NCBI RefSeq assembly: GCF_001053185.1
Contig: NZ_CSTD01000003.1
Location: 62,001-126,000, forward strand
Origin: Mycobacterium bohemicum DSM 44277
GTDB taxonomy: Bacteria > Actinomycetota > Actinomycetes > Mycobacteriales > Mycobacteriaceae
Direction of reading: 5' to 3'
Length of the DNA: 64,000 nucleotides
Part shown: piece by piece, positions 47,123 through 57,736 of the stretch
Position numbering within the stretch: the stretch's first letter is position 1
Layout: every line of letters starts with the position of its first letter
Notes under the pieces: model-generated
Seen by the model: only the letters and a program-made list of their open reading frames with translations
The model's database searches: none
Told to the model about the DNA's origin: nothing
Translations under genes and position numbers: made by a program

Positions 47123-47855
47123 ACCGCGTGGCGCTCGCCTGGTCGCGGGGCTTCATGACGATCAGGTCCAGGTCGACGTGCGAGGGCCGGGAGGCGACGA
47201 ACCCGATCACCTCGGCGACGTCGGCCGCCACCAACGGTGTGATGCCGGTATAGACCGAGTCCGCCCGCTGCTGGTCGCCGCCGAAACGCAGCACAGAGAA
47301 CTCGGTTTCGACCGCTCCGGGCGCAATCTCTGTGAGCCGCACCGGTTTTCCCAACAGCTCGCCGCGCAGGGTGCGGTGTAGCGCCCCCTGCGCGTGCTTG
47401 GCCGCCGTGTAGCCGGAGCCGCCGTCGTAAACCTCAAGCGCCGCAACCGAAGTGACGGTGACGATCAGGCCGTCACCGGACTCTATCAGCTTGGGCAGCA
47501 GGGCGCGGGTGACGCGCAGCGTGCCCAGCACGTTGGTTTCCCACATCCACCGCCAGTGCTCGAGGTCGGCGTCGGCGACCGGCTCCAGGCCACGGGCGCC
47601 GCCGGCGTTGTTGACCAGGACGTCGACCCGCGTCAATTTGTCGGCCAGCGCGGTGACGGCGGCGTCGTCGGTGACGTCCGCCGCAATCGCGGTGCCGCCG
47701 ATCTCACGGGCCAGGGCCTCGATCCGGTCGGCCCGGCGGGCCACCGCGACGACGTGGAACCCCTGAGCAGCGAGGTTGCGGGCGGTCGCCTCGCCGATGC
47801 CGGAGCTGGCGCCGGTCACGACCGCGACGCGTTCATTCCTGATATTTCCAGCCAT
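47088..47855 (-). CDS. Short-chain dehydrogenase (Rv0484c)
   Basis: A 255-residue classical SDR of the YdfG-like 3-hydroxy acid dehydrogenase type. [16 protein letters not shown] near 15 binds the cofactor, [11 protein letters not shown] lies near 85 and YTAAKHAQ near 155 holds the catalytic Tyr and Lys. The ATG at 47855 is preferred over one at 47873. Its C-terminal codons overlap the Thr-rich tail of lprQ on the other strand. It is divergent from the ROK-type regulator. Confidence 0.9.
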   Translation of the reverse strand: MAGNIRNERVAVVTGASSGIGEATARNLAAQGFHVVAVARRADRIEALAREIGGTAIAADVTDDAAVTALADKLTRVDVLVNNAGGARGLEPVADADLEHWRWMWETNVLGTLRVTRALLPKLIESGDGLIVTVTSVAALEVYDGGSGYTAAKHAQGALHRTLRGELLGKPVRLTEIAPGAVETEFSVLRFGGDQQRADSVYTGITPLVAADVAEVIGFVASRPSHVDLDLIVMKPRDQASATRFNRRDPGSTSS

Positions 47856-48027
47856 CGAAACAACCTTAGTCAACGTGCTAAATTTGCCGGGTGCACCTCA
47901 GCGCCCTGTCCAGCACCACCACCGCGTGTCTTTGCGCGGCGGGTGCGTGTTGTTGCCGCGCACTTCGCCGCTCCTGACTTTCAGGTGTGGCCAAGCCGGC
48001 CATCGAAACTCGGACAAAAGGACGCTC

Positions 48028-49326
48028 GTGCGCACGAATACCCTCACCCACAGCTTTCCCACCCATTATCGGCGGTCGCACCGCCAAATCCTGCCGCCGG
48101 CGCTGCACATCGCCGACTCCGCGGCGGCATCGGTCTTCCGCGCGGTCCGGTTGCGCGGCCCGGTGGGCCGTGACGTCATCGCCGGGGTGACCTCGCTGAG
48201 CATCGCGACGGTCAACCGCCAGGTGATCGCGCTGCTCGATGCAGGCCTGCTCCGCGAGCGCGCCGACCTGGCCGTTTCCGGCGCCATCGGGCGCCCGCGG
48301 GTGCCCGTCGAGATCAACCACGAGCCGTTCGTGACCCTGGGCATCCACATCGGCGCGCGCACCACCAGCATCGTGGCCACCGACCTGTTCGGCCGCACGC
48401 TGGACACCGTCGAGACCCCGACGCCCCGCAGTCCCGCGGGGGCGGCGCTGGCGTCGCTGGCCGAAAGCGCCGGCCGATACCTGCGGCGCTGGCACCGGCG
48501 CCGCCCGCTGTGGGTCGGGGTGGCGACGGGCGGCACGGTCGACGGCGCCACCGGTCACGTCGACCACCCGCGGCTGGGGTGGCGTCAGGCGCCGGTCGGG
48601 CCGGTGCTGGCCGACGCCCTGCGGCTGCCGGTCTCGGTGGCCTCCCACGTGGACGCCATGGCCGGCGCCGAGCTGTTGCTGGGAATGCGGCGATTCGCGC
48701 CGAGCTCACCGACGAGCCTGTACGTCTACGCCCGCGAGACCGTGGGGTACGCGTTGGTGATCGGCGGGCGGGTGCACTGCCCGGCCAGCGGTCCGGGCAC
48801 CATCGCCGGGCTGCCCGCGCACTCCGAGTTGCTCGGCGGCACCGGTCAATTGGAGTCCACGGTCAGCGACGAAGCCGTCCTGGCCGCGGCGCGCCGGCTC
48901 AAGGTCGTCCCGCCCGCCCCCGCCGGCGGGGGCAACGGGTCGGCATCGGCCATCACCGACCTGCTCAGGTTCGCCCGCGCCGGGAACCCCCAGGCCAAGG
49001 ATTTGCTGGACGAGCGCGCCCGGGTGCTCGGCGAGGCGGTCGCGCTGATGCGCGACATGCTCAACCCGGACGATCTGGTGGTCGGCGGCCAAGCCTTCAC
49101 CGAATACCCCGAGGGGATGGAGCACGTGGTGGCGGCGTTCGCCGCCCGCTCGATCCTGCCGCCGCGGGACATCCGCGTCACGGTGTTCGGCAACCGGGTG
49201 CAGGAGGCCGGGGCCGGCACGGTGTCGCTGGCCGGGTTGTATGCCGACCCGCTCGGCGCGATGCGGCGCGCCGGGGTCATCAACTCCCCGCTGGCCCAGG
49301 TCGCCGTCGACGAAGCGCCCGCCTGA
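48028..49326 (+). CDS. ROK-family transcriptional regulator (Rv0485)
   Basis: A 432-residue NagC/XylR-type regulator. The N-terminal winged HTH is [20 protein letters not shown] followed by [13 protein letters not shown]. The ROK sugar-kinase-like domain runs from about 100, with [20 protein letters not shown], but the zinc-binding CxCGxxGC motif of sugar-binding ROK proteins is not seen. The homologue in M. tuberculosis is needed for expression of pe13-ppe18 and for virulence in mice. GTG start at 48028. It lies directly upstream of mshA. Confidence 0.88.
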   Translation: MRTNTLTHSFPTHYRRSHRQILPPALHIADSAAASVFRAVRLRGPVGRDVIAGVTSLSIATVNRQVIALLDAGLLRERADLAVSGAIGRPRVPVEINHEPFVTLGIHIGARTTSIVATDLFGRTLDTVETPTPRSPAGAALASLAESAGRYLRRWHRRRPLWVGVATGGTVDGATGHVDHPRLGWRQAPVGPVLADALRLPVSVASHVDAMAGAELLLGMRRFAPSSPTSLYVYARETVGYALVIGGRVHCPASGPGTIAGLPAHSELLGGTGQLESTVSDEAVLAAARRLKVVPPAPAGGGNGSASAITDLLRFARAGNPQAKDLLDERARVLGEAVALMRDMLNPDDLVVGGQAFTEYPEGMEHVVAAFAARSILPPRDIRVTVFGNRVQEAGAGTVSLAGLYADPLGAMRRAGVINSPLAQVAVDEAPA

Positions 49327-49394
49327 GGCGGGACGGGTTCAGCCGCGGCTGCGCGCCTGAACCCGTGCGGCCACCGTGCTGTAAAGATGAGAGT

Positions 49395-50297
49395 GTGCGG
49401 CACGACGACGTCCTCCGGCGCGACGACCCGCGCCGCGTAGCGGTGCTGGCGGTGCACACCTCTCCTTTGGCCCAACCCGGCACCGGCGACGCCGGCGGAA
49501 TGAACGTCTATGTGCTGCAAACCGCGCTGCATCTGGCCCGCCGGGGCGTCGAGGTGGAGATCTTCACCCGGGCGACCGCGTCCACCGCCCCGCCGGTGGA
49601 GCGAGTGGCGCCCGGGGTGCTGGTGCGCAACGTGGTGGCGGGCCCGTTCGAGGGCCTGGACAAGTACGACCTGCCCACCCAGTTGTGTGCCTTCGCGGCC
49701 GGGGTGTTGCGCGCCGAGGCGTCCCACGAGCCCGGGTATTACGACATCGTGCACTCGCATTACTGGCTGTCCGGGCAGGTCGGGTGGCTGGCCCGCGACC
49801 GCTGGGCCGTCCCGCTGGTGCATACCGCGCACACGCTGGCCGCGGTCAAGAACGCCGCGCTGGCCGACGGCGATGCCCCCGAGCCGCCGCTGCGCACCGT
49901 CGGGGAGCAGCAGGTCGTCGACGAGGCCGACCGGCTGATCGTCAACACCGAGGACGAGGCGAAACAGCTGATCACGATCCATCGCGCCGATCCGGCGCGG
50001 ATCGACGTCGTCCATCCCGGAGTGGACCTGCAGGTGTTCCGCCCCGGCGACCGGCGCGCCGCGCGCGCCGCGCTCGATCGGCTGTTGCGGCTGGGCGCGC
50101 CGCAGGCCGAGGCGATGCGTCACGCGGCCGCCGCGCACGCGGCGACGTTCTCCTGGGACAACACCACCGACGCCCTGCTCGCCAGCTATCGCCGCGCGAT
50201 CGGGGACTTTCCCGCCGAGCGCCAGCGCCGGGTCCGCCACCGGGCGGCCATGCGCAGGCCCCGCCACTGGGCGCCGCGTCGCGGCGTCGGCGCATGA
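49395..50297 (+). pseudogene. mshA: mshA with large in-frame internal deletion (D-inositol-3-phosphate glycosyltransferase)
   Basis: MshA starts mycothiol synthesis by joining GlcNAc from UDP-GlcNAc to inositol 3-phosphate. The N-terminal GT-B domain is intact, from [20 protein letters not shown] to [21 protein letters not shown] (about residues 12-225). The text then jumps to [20 protein letters not shown] and the normal C-terminus ending PRRGVGA. About 145 residues are missing at 50073-50078, including the GRIQPLKA region and the E-x7-E motif (ESFGLVAVEAQ in M. tuberculosis) that bind UDP-GlcNAc. 300 residues remain of an expected 445-480. It cannot be catalytic if real. Confidence 0.85.
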
Positions 50298-50827
50298 GCG
50301 TGCAGCGCGTCATCGAGGACGCGCTGCGGGCCAGCGGGCTGACCTACTCCGAATTCGCCGGTGCCCATGGCGGATCGCCCGGCCTGGTCGTGGAGTTGCC
50401 CGGCGAGCGCAAGCTCAAGACGAACACCATCCTGGGCATCGGCGAGCACTCGGTGCGCGTCGAGGCGTTCGTGTGCCGCAGACCCGACGAGAACCACGAG
50501 GGCGTCTACCGGTTTCTGCTCAGGCGCAATCGGCGGCTCTACGGGGTGGCCTACACACTGGACAACGTCGGCGACATCTACCTGGTGGGCCGCATGTCGC
50601 TGGCCTCGGTGGACGCCGACGAGATCGACCGGGTGCTCGGGCAGGTGCTCGAAGCCGTGGATTCCGACTTCAACACGTTGCTGGAGCTGGGTTTTCGCTC
50701 GTCCATCCAGAAGGAGTGGGAGTGGCGGGTGTCGCGCGGCGAGTCGCTGAAGAACCTGCAGGCGTTCGCGCACCTGATCGAGGACGAAGACGACGATGCG
50801 GAGCGCGACGGCGAACTCCGTCCGTGA
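50294..50827 (+). CDS. YbjN-domain protein (Rv0487)
   Basis: A 177-residue protein of the YbjN/type III secretion chaperone-like fold, with blocks [20 protein letters not shown] and [20 protein letters not shown]. The acidic C-terminus is [18 protein letters not shown]. The ATG at 50294 overlaps the mshA stop (ATGA), so translation depends on mshA being read through to its end; the in-frame nature of the mshA deletion would preserve this. Function unknown. The gene for the LysE-type exporter Rv0488 is absent between it and gpm1. Confidence 0.88.
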   Translation: MSVQRVIEDALRASGLTYSEFAGAHGGSPGLVVELPGERKLKTNTILGIGEHSVRVEAFVCRRPDENHEGVYRFLLRRNRRLYGVAYTLDNVGDIYLVGRMSLASVDADEIDRVLGQVLEAVDSDFNTLLELGFRSSIQKEWEWRVSRGESLKNLQAFAHLIEDEDDDAERDGELRP

Positions 50828-50839
50828 AATGCTAGGCCG

Positions 50840-51595
50840 ATGCAACGCAACGACACCGCCACGCTGGTGCTGCTGCGCCACGGCGAAAGCGACTGGAACG
50901 CCCTCAACCTGTTCACCGGCTGGGTGGACGTCGGGCTGACGGAAAAGGGCCGCGTCGAGGCGGTGCGCAGCGGCGAGCTGATGGCCGAACAGGGTCTCTT
51001 GCCGGACGTCCTGTACACGTCGTTGCTGCGGCGCGCGATCACCACGGCACACCTGGCCCTCGACCGCGCCGATCGGCTGTGGATCCCGGTGCGGCGCAGC
51101 TGGCGGCTCAACGAACGCCACTACGGGGCGCTGCAGGGCCTGAACAAGTCGGAGACCAAAGAGCGCTACGGCGAAGAGCAGTTCATGACGTGGCGGCGCA
51201 GCTATGACACGCCGCCGCCGCCCATCGAGCGGGGCAGCGAATTCAGCCAGGACGCCGATCCGCGGTACGCCGACATCGGCGGCGGCCCGCTGACCGAGTG
51301 CCTCGCCGACGTGGTGGCCCGGTTCCTGCCGTATTTCACCGACGTGATCGTCCCGGACCTGCGGTCGGGCAAGACCGTCCTGGTCGTCGCGCACGGCAAC
51401 TCCCTGCGCGCCCTGGTCAAGTACCTGGACGGGATGTCCGACGAGGAGGTCGTCGGGCTCAACATCCCAACCGGTATCCCGCTGCGCTACGACCTCGACG
51501 CAGACCTTCGTCCGGTGCTCGCCGGTGGCACGTATCTGGACCCGGAGGCGGCCGCCGCGGGCGCCGCGGCGGTTGCCGGCCAGGGTCGCGGCTGA
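50840..51595 (+). CDS. gpm1: Phosphoglycerate mutase (2,3-bisphosphoglycerate-dependent)
   Basis: A 251-residue glycolytic enzyme interconverting 3- and 2-phosphoglycerate. The phosphohistidine motif is [20 protein letters not shown] at the N-terminus. [20 protein letters not shown] near 85 and [17 protein letters not shown] near 185 (second His) complete the active site. The ATG at 50840 lies 12 bp after the YbjN gene. senX3-regX3 follows after 153 bp, as in M. tuberculosis. Confidence 0.96.
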   Translation: MQRNDTATLVLLRHGESDWNALNLFTGWVDVGLTEKGRVEAVRSGELMAEQGLLPDVLYTSLLRRAITTAHLALDRADRLWIPVRRSWRLNERHYGALQGLNKSETKERYGEEQFMTWRRSYDTPPPPIERGSEFSQDADPRYADIGGGPLTECLADVVARFLPYFTDVIVPDLRSGKTVLVVAHGNSLRALVKYLDGMSDEEVVGLNIPTGIPLRYDLDADLRPVLAGGTYLDPEAAAAGAAAVAGQGRG

Positions 51596-51748
51596 GTTGC
51601 CCGTTGCCACCGACCGGGCGTCCAAAAGGCCTGGTTGCCAAACATCGTGTAAACGGAAGCCGAACACCTGTGGCGCAAGATGTGACTTGTCCGATTTTGG
51701 CCGCGCTCCGCTAGGGTGTTGTTTCCGAAGATTTGTAGGATTTGCTAT

Positions 51749-52978
51749 GTGACTGTGTTCTCGGCGCTGTTGCTGGCCGGGGTTTTGTCCTTGCTGGCGC
51801 TGGCCGCGGGTGGCGCGGTAGGGGTCCGCTTGTCCGCACGGTCGCGGGAACGCAGCCGGCCGGCGACCAGGGCGCCCAGCCAGTGGTCCGGAATCACAGT
51901 CGCGCAGATGCTGCAACGCATCGGCGCGCTGATGCCGCTGGGGGTCGCGGTGGTGGATGCCCACCGCGACGTTGTCTACCTCAACGACCGGGCCAAGGAG
52001 CTGGGCCTGGTGCGCGACCGCCAGCTCGAAGACCAGGCGTGGCACGCCGCCCAGCAGGCGCTCGACGGCACCGACGTCGAATTCGATCTGAGGCCCGCCA
52101 AACGTCCGGCCGGGCGCTCCGGGGTCTCGGTGCACTGTCACGCCCGGCTGCTGAGCGAGGAAGACCGGCGGTTCGCCGTGGTGTTCGCCCACGACCAGTC
52201 CGACTACGCACGCATGGAGGCGACGCGGCGCGACTTCGTGGCCAATGTGAGCCACGAGCTCAAGACCCCGGTGGGTGCGATGGCGCTGCTCGCCGAGGCG
52301 CTGCTGGCATCGGCGGATGACTCCGAAACCGTTCGCCGGTTCGCCGAGAAGGTGCTCGTCGAGGCCAACCGGCTGGGGGACATGGTCGCCGAGCTGATCG
52401 AGCTGTCCCGGCTCCAAGGCGCCGAGCGGCTGCCGAATGTCACCGAGGTCGAAGTCGATACCGTTGTGTCCGAGGCGATTTCGCGTCACAAGGTGGCCGC
52501 CGACAACGCCGACATCGAGGTGCGCACCGACGCGCCGAGCGGATTGAAGGTGCTGGGTGACGAGACGCTGCTGGTGACCGCGCTGGCGAACCTGGTCTCC
52601 AACGCCATCGCCTATTCGCCGCGGGGTTCGCTGGTGTCGATCAGCCGCCGCCGCCGCGGGGACAACGTGGAAATCGCGGTCACCGACCGGGGCATCGGCA
52701 TCGCCCTGGAAGACCAGGAGCGTGTCTTCGAGCGATTCTTCCGGGGGGACAAGGCGCGGTCCCGCGCCACGGGGGGGAGCGGGCTGGGCCTGGCCATCGT
52801 CAAGCATGTCGCGGCCAATCACAACGGCAGCATCGGCGTGTGGAGCAAGCCGGGCACCGGGTCGACCTTCACGCTTTCGATTCCCGCTTATCAGGACACT
52901 GATGAGCAGCCCGAGCAACTGCGGGCCCGCGACGTGCGGTCCGGCAGGTCTGAAAGAGAGGAAGAGCTAAGTCGATGA
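51749..52978 (+). CDS. senX3: Sensor histidine kinase SenX3
   Basis: A 409-residue membrane sensor kinase (410 in M. tuberculosis) that, with RegX3 and the Pst system, responds to phosphate limitation. Start [20 protein letters not shown] is the first of the hydrophobic segments. A PAS domain spans about 55-150 ([18 protein letters not shown]), the phospho-acceptor His is in [20 protein letters not shown], and the ATPase boxes are [21 protein letters not shown] and [11 protein letters not shown]. The GTG at 51749 matches the M. tuberculosis start. The stop overlaps regX3 by 4 bp. Confidence 0.96.
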   Translation: MTVFSALLLAGVLSLLALAAGGAVGVRLSARSRERSRPATRAPSQWSGITVAQMLQRIGALMPLGVAVVDAHRDVVYLNDRAKELGLVRDRQLEDQAWHAAQQALDGTDVEFDLRPAKRPAGRSGVSVHCHARLLSEEDRRFAVVFAHDQSDYARMEATRRDFVANVSHELKTPVGAMALLAEALLASADDSETVRRFAEKVLVEANRLGDMVAELIELSRLQGAERLPNVTEVEVDTVVSEAISRHKVAADNADIEVRTDAPSGLKVLGDETLLVTALANLVSNAIAYSPRGSLVSISRRRRGDNVEIAVTDRGIGIALEDQERVFERFFRGDKARSRATGGSGLGLAIVKHVAANHNGSIGVWSKPGTGSTFTLSIPAYQDTDEQPEQLRARDVRSGRSEREEELSR

Positions 52979-53658
52979 CCAGTGTGTTGATCGTGGAGGA
53001 CGAGGAGTCCCTGGCCGATCCGCTGGCCTTTCTCCTGCGCAAGGAGGGCTTCGAGGCCACCGTGGTGACCGACGGGCCGGCCGCCCTGGCCGAGTTCGAC
53101 CGCACCGGCGCGGACATCGTGCTGCTGGACCTGATGCTTCCGGGGATGTCGGGCACCGACGTGTGCAAGCAGCTGCGTGCCCGTTCGGGCGTCCCGGTGA
53201 TCATGGTGACCGCCCGCGACAGCGAGATCGACAAGGTCGTCGGCCTGGAGCTGGGCGCCGACGACTATGTGACCAAGCCGTATTCGGCGCGGGAGTTGAT
53301 CGCCCGCATCCGCGCGGTGCTGCGCCGCGGCGGTGACGACGACTCCGAGATCAGTGATGGTGTGCTGGAGTCCGGGCCGGTGCGGATGGACGTCGAGCGC
53401 CACGTCGTGTCCGTCAACGGTGACCCGATCACGTTGCCGCTCAAGGAGTTCGACCTGCTCGAATACCTGATGCGCAACAGCGGACGGGTGCTGACCCGCG
53501 GTCAGCTGATCGATCGGGTGTGGGGCGCGGATTACGTCGGCGACACCAAGACACTCGACGTGCACGTCAAGCGCCTGCGCTCGAAGATCGAAGCCGACCC
53601 GGCCAACCCGGTGCACCTGGTGACCGTGCGAGGGCTGGGGTACAAGCTGGAAGGCTAA
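52975..53658 (+). CDS. regX3: Response regulator RegX3
   Basis: A 227-residue OmpR-type regulator, identical in length to M. tuberculosis RegX3. Receiver domain 1-115 with acidic pair in VEDEES, phospho-acceptor Asp52 in [10 protein letters not shown], Thr in VTARDSE and Lys in DYVTKPYSA. The winged-helix domain ends [12 protein letters not shown]. It controls phosphate uptake, and respiration and ESX-5 genes, as known in M. tuberculosis. ATG overlaps the senX3 stop (ATGA), with no intergenic repeat between them. The stop overlaps the convergent NUDIX gene by 4 bp. Confidence 0.97.
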   Translation: MTSVLIVEDEESLADPLAFLLRKEGFEATVVTDGPAALAEFDRTGADIVLLDLMLPGMSGTDVCKQLRARSGVPVIMVTARDSEIDKVVGLELGADDYVTKPYSARELIARIRAVLRRGGDDDSEISDGVLESGPVRMDVERHVVSVNGDPITLPLKEFDLLEYLMRNSGRVLTRGQLIDRVWGADYVGDTKTLDVHVKRLRSKIEADPANPVHLVTVRGLGYKLEG

Positions 53659-54152
53659 CGGGCGGGGTCGGTAGGCGGAAAACCGTTGGTGTCAAACACG
53701 GTTCGGTCGCCGTCGCCGACGCTCAATTCGATGCGCCGGCGCATGTTCTCGGTCATCGGCGGCAGCGCGTCGAGGTCGAACCACGCGGCGGCGGTGCTCT
53801 CGTCATCGGCCGGGAACGGTTCGCCGGAGATCCACCGCATCCGGAACACGTGATCGAGGTACTGGGCGTGGTCGCCGTTGGCGTGCACCGTCGGCCGGGT
53901 CACGTGCACCCATGCGAGTCTGGTGGCCCGGGCGATGACGCCGGTCTCTTCGCACACCTCGCGGGCGGCGCAGTCCGCCGGATTTTCCCCGGGCTCGACG
54001 ATGCCGGTTACCGCCGTCCAGGCGCCGTTGTCGGAACGCTTGACCAGCAACACTTTTCGATCGTGGATGGTGACGGCCGTAGCGGCGGGCAGCCACAGCG
54101 GCGCGGTGCCGATAGCGCGCCGAAGCTCGACGATGAAGTCCGGGGTCGGCAT
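53655..54152 (-). CDS. NUDIX hydrolase
   Basis: A 165-residue NUDIX protein. The NUDIX box G-x5-E-x7-REUxEExGU reads GIVEPGENPADCAAREVCEE followed by TGV near residues 57-79. LPAATAVTIHDRKVLLVKRS is the first strand region. ATG at 54152. It hydrolyses a nucleoside diphosphate linked to another group, with the substrate unknown. It is not among the M. tuberculosis neighbours here and may be an insertion between regX3 and the GMC oxidoreductase gene. Confidence 0.9.
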   Translation of the reverse strand: MPTPDFIVELRRAIGTAPLWLPAATAVTIHDRKVLLVKRSDNGAWTAVTGIVEPGENPADCAAREVCEETGVIARATRLAWVHVTRPTVHANGDHAQYLDHVFRMRWISGEPFPADDESTAAAWFDLDALPPMTENMRRRIELSVGDGDRTVFDTNGFPPTDPAR

Positions 54153-54262
54153 CACCGTTTCTAACACACCGGCGGCCGCGCCACAGGGAGTGAACAGGGG
54201 GCGGGCCGCGCCGGCGTGTCGTCGCCCTGGCTTCACCCGGAATGCCCCGGGTGCGCACTCGA

Positions 54263-55232
54263 TCAGCGGGCGGCCACCACTTCGTCGGCCACACCCAGCG
54301 CCAGGGCCATGATCGACACCTGTGGGTTCACCTCGGGGCAGCTGGGCAGGATCGACGCGTCGGCCACCCACACCCCCTGTGCCCCGCGCAGCCGGCCGGT
54401 CTCGTCCACCGGGCAGCGCTGCGCGTCGACCCCCGCGGCCGCCGTCCCGGTCGGGTGAAAGGCGGCCAGGTGAAGGGTTTTCGGGTCGCATCGACCCAGC
54501 GCGTCCTGCAGGGCGGGCATCGACGTCACGGTCGTGGCCCCCGGAAATCCGGTGAGCACCTCCACCGCGCCGGCGGCGAACAGCAGCCGGCCCATGGCCT
54601 CGATCGCCACCACCAGCTTGGCGGCGTCCTCGCGGGCGATGTTGTAGCGGATCACCGTCTCGCCGCGCACCGAGGACACCGAGCCGGCGCCGCGATCGGC
54701 CACCATGGCGCCGAACGTGGCGACGTGAGTCGCCCGGTCGAGCCAGCCCAGCAGCTCGGCGCCGTAGCCGGGATAGACCATCGACCCCATCCCCGGCGGC
54801 GTGGAGGTGGCCTCGATCAGCACCCCGTGCGACGCGTGCAGCTCGTCGACGGCGGCGCTTTGCAGCACGCCGTGCCAGGCGATGACGTCCTCGTCGAAGC
54901 GCCCGGCGAGCATCGTCGCCGGGTGCAGCGCGAGGTTGCGGCCCAGGCGCGGGTGTGCCCCAAATCCGCTGCGCCGCAACAGCCCCGGGGTCTCGGTGGC
55001 GCCGGCGGCCACGATCACCGTGTCGGCCAGGACGTCGAGCGCGGTGCCGTCGGGCGCGGAACGGGCGCCACAGCGGCCCGAGTCCGGGCACGTTGTTGTA
55101 CAGGCCGAACGACCCGCCGAAGAACACACCCAGGGTGGCGGCCTCGGCGACGTCGCGGCGGTCCGACGGCAGGCGGCGCTCGATCAGCACACCGGCGGCG
55201 AACAGCAGCGGGGGGTCGAGGAGAAAGCTCAT
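54263..55232 (-). pseudogene. GMC oxidoreductase (Rv0492c) with internal deletion and frameshift
   Basis: The N-terminal 60 residues ([20 protein letters not shown] through GLYNNVPGLGPLWRPFRA) read in one frame from 55232. At about 55052-55066 the sequence jumps to another frame, RSAPDGTALDVLADTVIVAA followed by GATETPGLLRRSGFGAHPRL, which continues to a normal GMC C-terminus (HLAAFHPTGTAAAG with the catalytic His, then NPQVSIMALALG). The FAD-binding GxGxxG domain is missing, roughly 290 residues compared with the 629-residue M. tuberculosis protein. The start still overlaps the Rv0493c-like stop (ATGA), so the operon is intact around it. Confidence 0.8.
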
Positions 55233-56179
55233 GCCGTTGTCCTCTCGTTGGGCTCGGGCGCCGCGCCGCCGCGCAGGCCGACCTCGGCGTGCCCGGTGCC
55301 CAGCACCGACCAGTGCCGGTCGTCGACGTCGATGTGAACGTCAGCCTGCTCGGTGTTCGTGCACACCGCGGTGCCGCCGTCGGGATCGGTGTATTGCAGG
55401 CTGACGCACTTCTCCGCGGGCTGGTCGACGCGGATCAGCACCTTGTGACCGCCGATGCGCCCCTCCAGCTGCCAATGCCGCAGGCCGAGCGTGGTGCGTA
55501 GCCGCAGCGACGGCAAAGGGCTTGCGGGCCAATCCCTCCCGCCGATGCGGAAGCGGACGAAGGCCATCGGCGCCAGCCGCCGCAGGCCCGGCTTGTGGGA
55601 GACGGCGGTGACGGCCTCCACCACGTCGCCGCCGCCGAGGTCGGCGTGGATCCAGCCCCAGCGTTTGGCGTTGCCGTGCCCGTAGATGTGGGCGAGGCCG
55701 CCGCGCCAGCCGTCGACGCGCCGCACCTCGTCGCCGACGGTCAGGGTACCGGCGAAGTCGGCGGTGGGGGCGAGCACCACCTGGGCGCCCGGCAGCAACT
55801 CGCGCTCCCAGGCGGCGCGCGGGAAGGTCCACAGTGGTGGGCCGCCGTCCTTCCAGGACAGGTCCCAGGCGAGCGGCCCCACCCGCCCGGTCAACCGCTC
55901 CGGGCCGACAAGGGCCCCCGCGGAGTCGAACCACGCGGCGCCGTTCGCGGGTTCGACGGGTTGGGGGCCGAACCGTTCGGTGCGGGGCGGGCCGTCCGCG
56001 GCGAACCGGGTCGCCCAGCCGTGCGCGTAGGGCTCCCCCTGCAGCGGCGCCACGGTCTCGCAGTGGATCCACAGCCCGGCGCGGGTGACGGGGTCGGACA
56101 GGGTGGCGTACCAGACCTCCAGGCGACCGGCCGTGCCCCGCCAGCGGGGGACTGCCGCCGACCGCAGCTCCTCGTCCAT
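55229..56179 (-). CDS. Conserved lipocalin/AttH-like protein (Rv0493c)
   Basis: A 316-residue protein. The two halves look like beta-barrel repeats rich in Trp and Gly ([60 protein letters not shown]), which suggests a lipocalin or carotenoid-hydratase-like (AttH/CrtC) fold. That is inference from pattern. ATG at 56179; the GMC oxidoreductase gene follows with a 4-bp overlap, so they acted together. It is divergent from the GntR regulator 42 bp away, which probably controls it. Confidence 0.8.
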   Translation of the reverse strand: MDEELRSAAVPRWRGTAGRLEVWYATLSDPVTRAGLWIHCETVAPLQGEPYAHGWATRFAADGPPRTERFGPQPVEPANGAAWFDSAGALVGPERLTGRVGPLAWDLSWKDGGPPLWTFPRAAWERELLPGAQVVLAPTADFAGTLTVGDEVRRVDGWRGGLAHIYGHGNAKRWGWIHADLGGGDVVEAVTAVSHKPGLRRLAPMAFVRFRIGGRDWPASPLPSLRLRTTLGLRHWQLEGRIGGHKVLIRVDQPAEKCVSLQYTDPDGGTAVCTNTEQADVHIDVDDRHWSVLGTGHAEVGLRGGAAPEPNERTTA

Positions 56180-56208
56180 GTGCTCACCTCCGGGTGCCCG
56201 TCCACTAT

Positions 56209-56223
56209 ATTGGTTGAGCCAAT
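56209..56223. promoter_or_regulatory. GntR operator-like palindrome over the start codon
   Basis: ATTGGTTGAGCCAAT: arms ATTGG and CCAAT are perfect around TTGAG. It overlaps the TATATT box (56206-56211) and the ATG at 56222, so it would block both transcription and a leaderless start. A wider pair TGGTT/AACCA extends to 56229. Confidence 0.6.
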
Positions 56224-56944
56224 GAACCAGTCAAGCCCGCTGCAGCCGCCCGACCGCCAGCGCGTCGACGAACAGATCGCCGCGTCGATCGCCGACGCCA
56301 TCCTCGACGGCGTCTTCCCGCCGGGCTCGGCCCTGCCGCCCGAGCGTGAGCTGGCCGAACAGCTCGAGGTCAACCGGACGTCGCTGCGACAGGGGCTGGC
56401 GCGACTGCAGCAGATGGGCCTGATCGAGACGCGGCACGGCAGCGGCAACGTGGTGCGCGACCCGCAGGGCCTCACCCATCCCGCGGTGGTCGAGGCGCTG
56501 GTTCGCAAGCTGGGCCCGGAGTTTTTGGTCGAGTTGCTGGAAGTCCGGGCGGGGCTGGGGCCGCTGATCGGCCGCCTGGCCGCACAGCGGGCCGGGCCCG
56601 CGGACGTCGACGCGCTGCGCACCGCGCTGGCCGCCGTAGGGGACGCCGACGGGGCCGCCGCCCGCCAGGCCGCCGACCTCGCCTACTTCCGGGTGCTCAT
56701 CCACGCCGGACGCAACCGCGCGCTGGGGCTGCTGTACCGCTGGGTGGAGCAGGCCTTCGGCGGCCGGGAGCACGAACTGACCGCGGCCTACGATGACGCC
56801 GCCCCCGTGGTCGCCGACCTGCGGGCGATCACCGAGGCGGTGTCCGCCCACGACGCCGACGCGGCCGCCGCGGCGGTCGAGGCCTACCTGCTCGCCAGCG
56901 CGCAGCGAATGGTGTTGTGCTACTTGGCGATCGGCGAGAACTAG
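56222..56944 (+). CDS. GntR/FadR-family regulator (Rv0494)
   Basis: A 240-residue FadR-type regulator. The winged HTH is [20 protein letters not shown] followed by [20 protein letters not shown]. The FCD ligand domain spans about 85-225. The M. tuberculosis homologue has been described as a lipid-responsive regulator. TATATT ends about 10 nt before the ATG and no ribosome binding site is seen, so a leaderless message is likely. It likely represses itself and the divergent Rv0493c-GMC pair through the palindrome at 56209. Confidence 0.9.
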   Translation: MNQSSPLQPPDRQRVDEQIAASIADAILDGVFPPGSALPPERELAEQLEVNRTSLRQGLARLQQMGLIETRHGSGNVVRDPQGLTHPAVVEALVRKLGPEFLVELLEVRAGLGPLIGRLAAQRAGPADVDALRTALAAVGDADGAAARQAADLAYFRVLIHAGRNRALGLLYRWVEQAFGGREHELTAAYDDAAPVVADLRAITEAVSAHDADAAAAAVEAYLLASAQRMVLCYLAIGEN

Positions 56945-56950
56945 CCGGGG

Positions 56951-57736
56951 CTACTCGGCGATCCGGGTCGCCGGGTGCACCGCGACGAGCCCTAAGCCGC
57001 TGCGACGCTTGCACATTGCCGCCAGCTCCGCGTACGCCTTGGCCCCGAGCAACTCGGTGAGCTCGTCGGCGAGGCTCTCCCACACCTGCTTGGCGCCGAC
57101 GTGGGCGCCGGGATCGCCGGTGCAGTACCAATACAGGTCGGCCCCGCCCGAGCCCCAGCCGCGCCGGTCGTATTCGGTGACCGTGGTCTTGAGGATCTCG
57201 GAGCCGTCGGGCCGCGTCACCCACTCCTGGCTGCGCCTGATCGGCAACTGCCAGCACACGTCGGGCTTCATCGTCAGCGGCGCCACGCCGAGCTTGAGGG
57301 CCTTGCTGTGCAGGGCGCATCCGGGGCCGGCGGGGAACCCGGGCCGGTTGAGGAAGATGCACGCGTCCTTGTGCTTGCGGGTGCGATACATGTCCTGGCC
57401 GTCGTGCTCGTCGAGTTCGAGGTAGCCCTTGCGGCCCAGGCCCTTCTCGCGGAACTGCCAGTCGTCGTCGGTCAGCTGCGCCACCGCGTCGTCCAGGCGG
57501 GCGCGGTCGTCGTCGTCGGACAGGAACGCGCCGTGCGAGCAACACCCGTCGTCCGGGCGGCCTGCGACCGTGCCATGGCAGGCCGGCGTGCCGAAAACGC
57601 AGGTCCAGCGCGACAGCAGCCAGGTGAAGTCGGCCGCGATCAGGTGTTCGGGGTTGTCCGGGTCGTAGAACTCCACCCACTCCCGGGCAAAGTCCAGCTC
57701 GACCTCCCGTCCCGGCTCCGACTGCGAATTCGCCAC
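56951..57736 (-). CDS. Conserved cysteine-rich protein (Rv0495c)
   Basis: A 261-residue soluble protein with about nine cysteines, in clusters [20 protein letters not shown] then [30 protein letters not shown] and MCKRR. The spacing suggests a metal or iron-sulphur site, but no named motif fits. It is conserved in all mycobacteria I know of at this place, between the FadR-type regulator and ppx1. It converges with the regulator gene by 6 bp and is divergent from ppx1. Function unknown. Confidence 0.85.
   Translation of the reverse strand: MANSQSEPGREVELDFAREWVEFYDPDNPEHLIAADFTWLLSRWTCVFGTPACHGTVAGRPDDGCCSHGAFLSDDDDRARLDDAVAQLTDDDWQFREKGLGRKGYLELDEHDGQDMYRTRKHKDACIFLNRPGFPAGPGCALHSKALKLGVAPLTMKPDVCWQLPIRRSQEWVTRPDGSEILKTTVTEYDRRGWGSGGADLYWYCTGDPGAHVGAKQVWESLADELTELLGAKAYAELAAMCKRRSGLGLVAVHPATRIAE

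Noticed and set aside
49685..50293. Alternative long frame ahead of the YbjN protein covering mshA
   Set aside because: It lies over mshA in another frame and is Arg/Gly/Ala-rich shadow; the YbjN start at 50294 with ATGA coupling is sound.
53655..55232. Single 525-residue protein joining GMC N-terminus and NUDIX domain
   Set aside because: The middle part is out-of-frame shadow of the GMC C-terminal half. The NUDIX protein has its own ATG at 54152, and the continuity is a by-product of the deletion.
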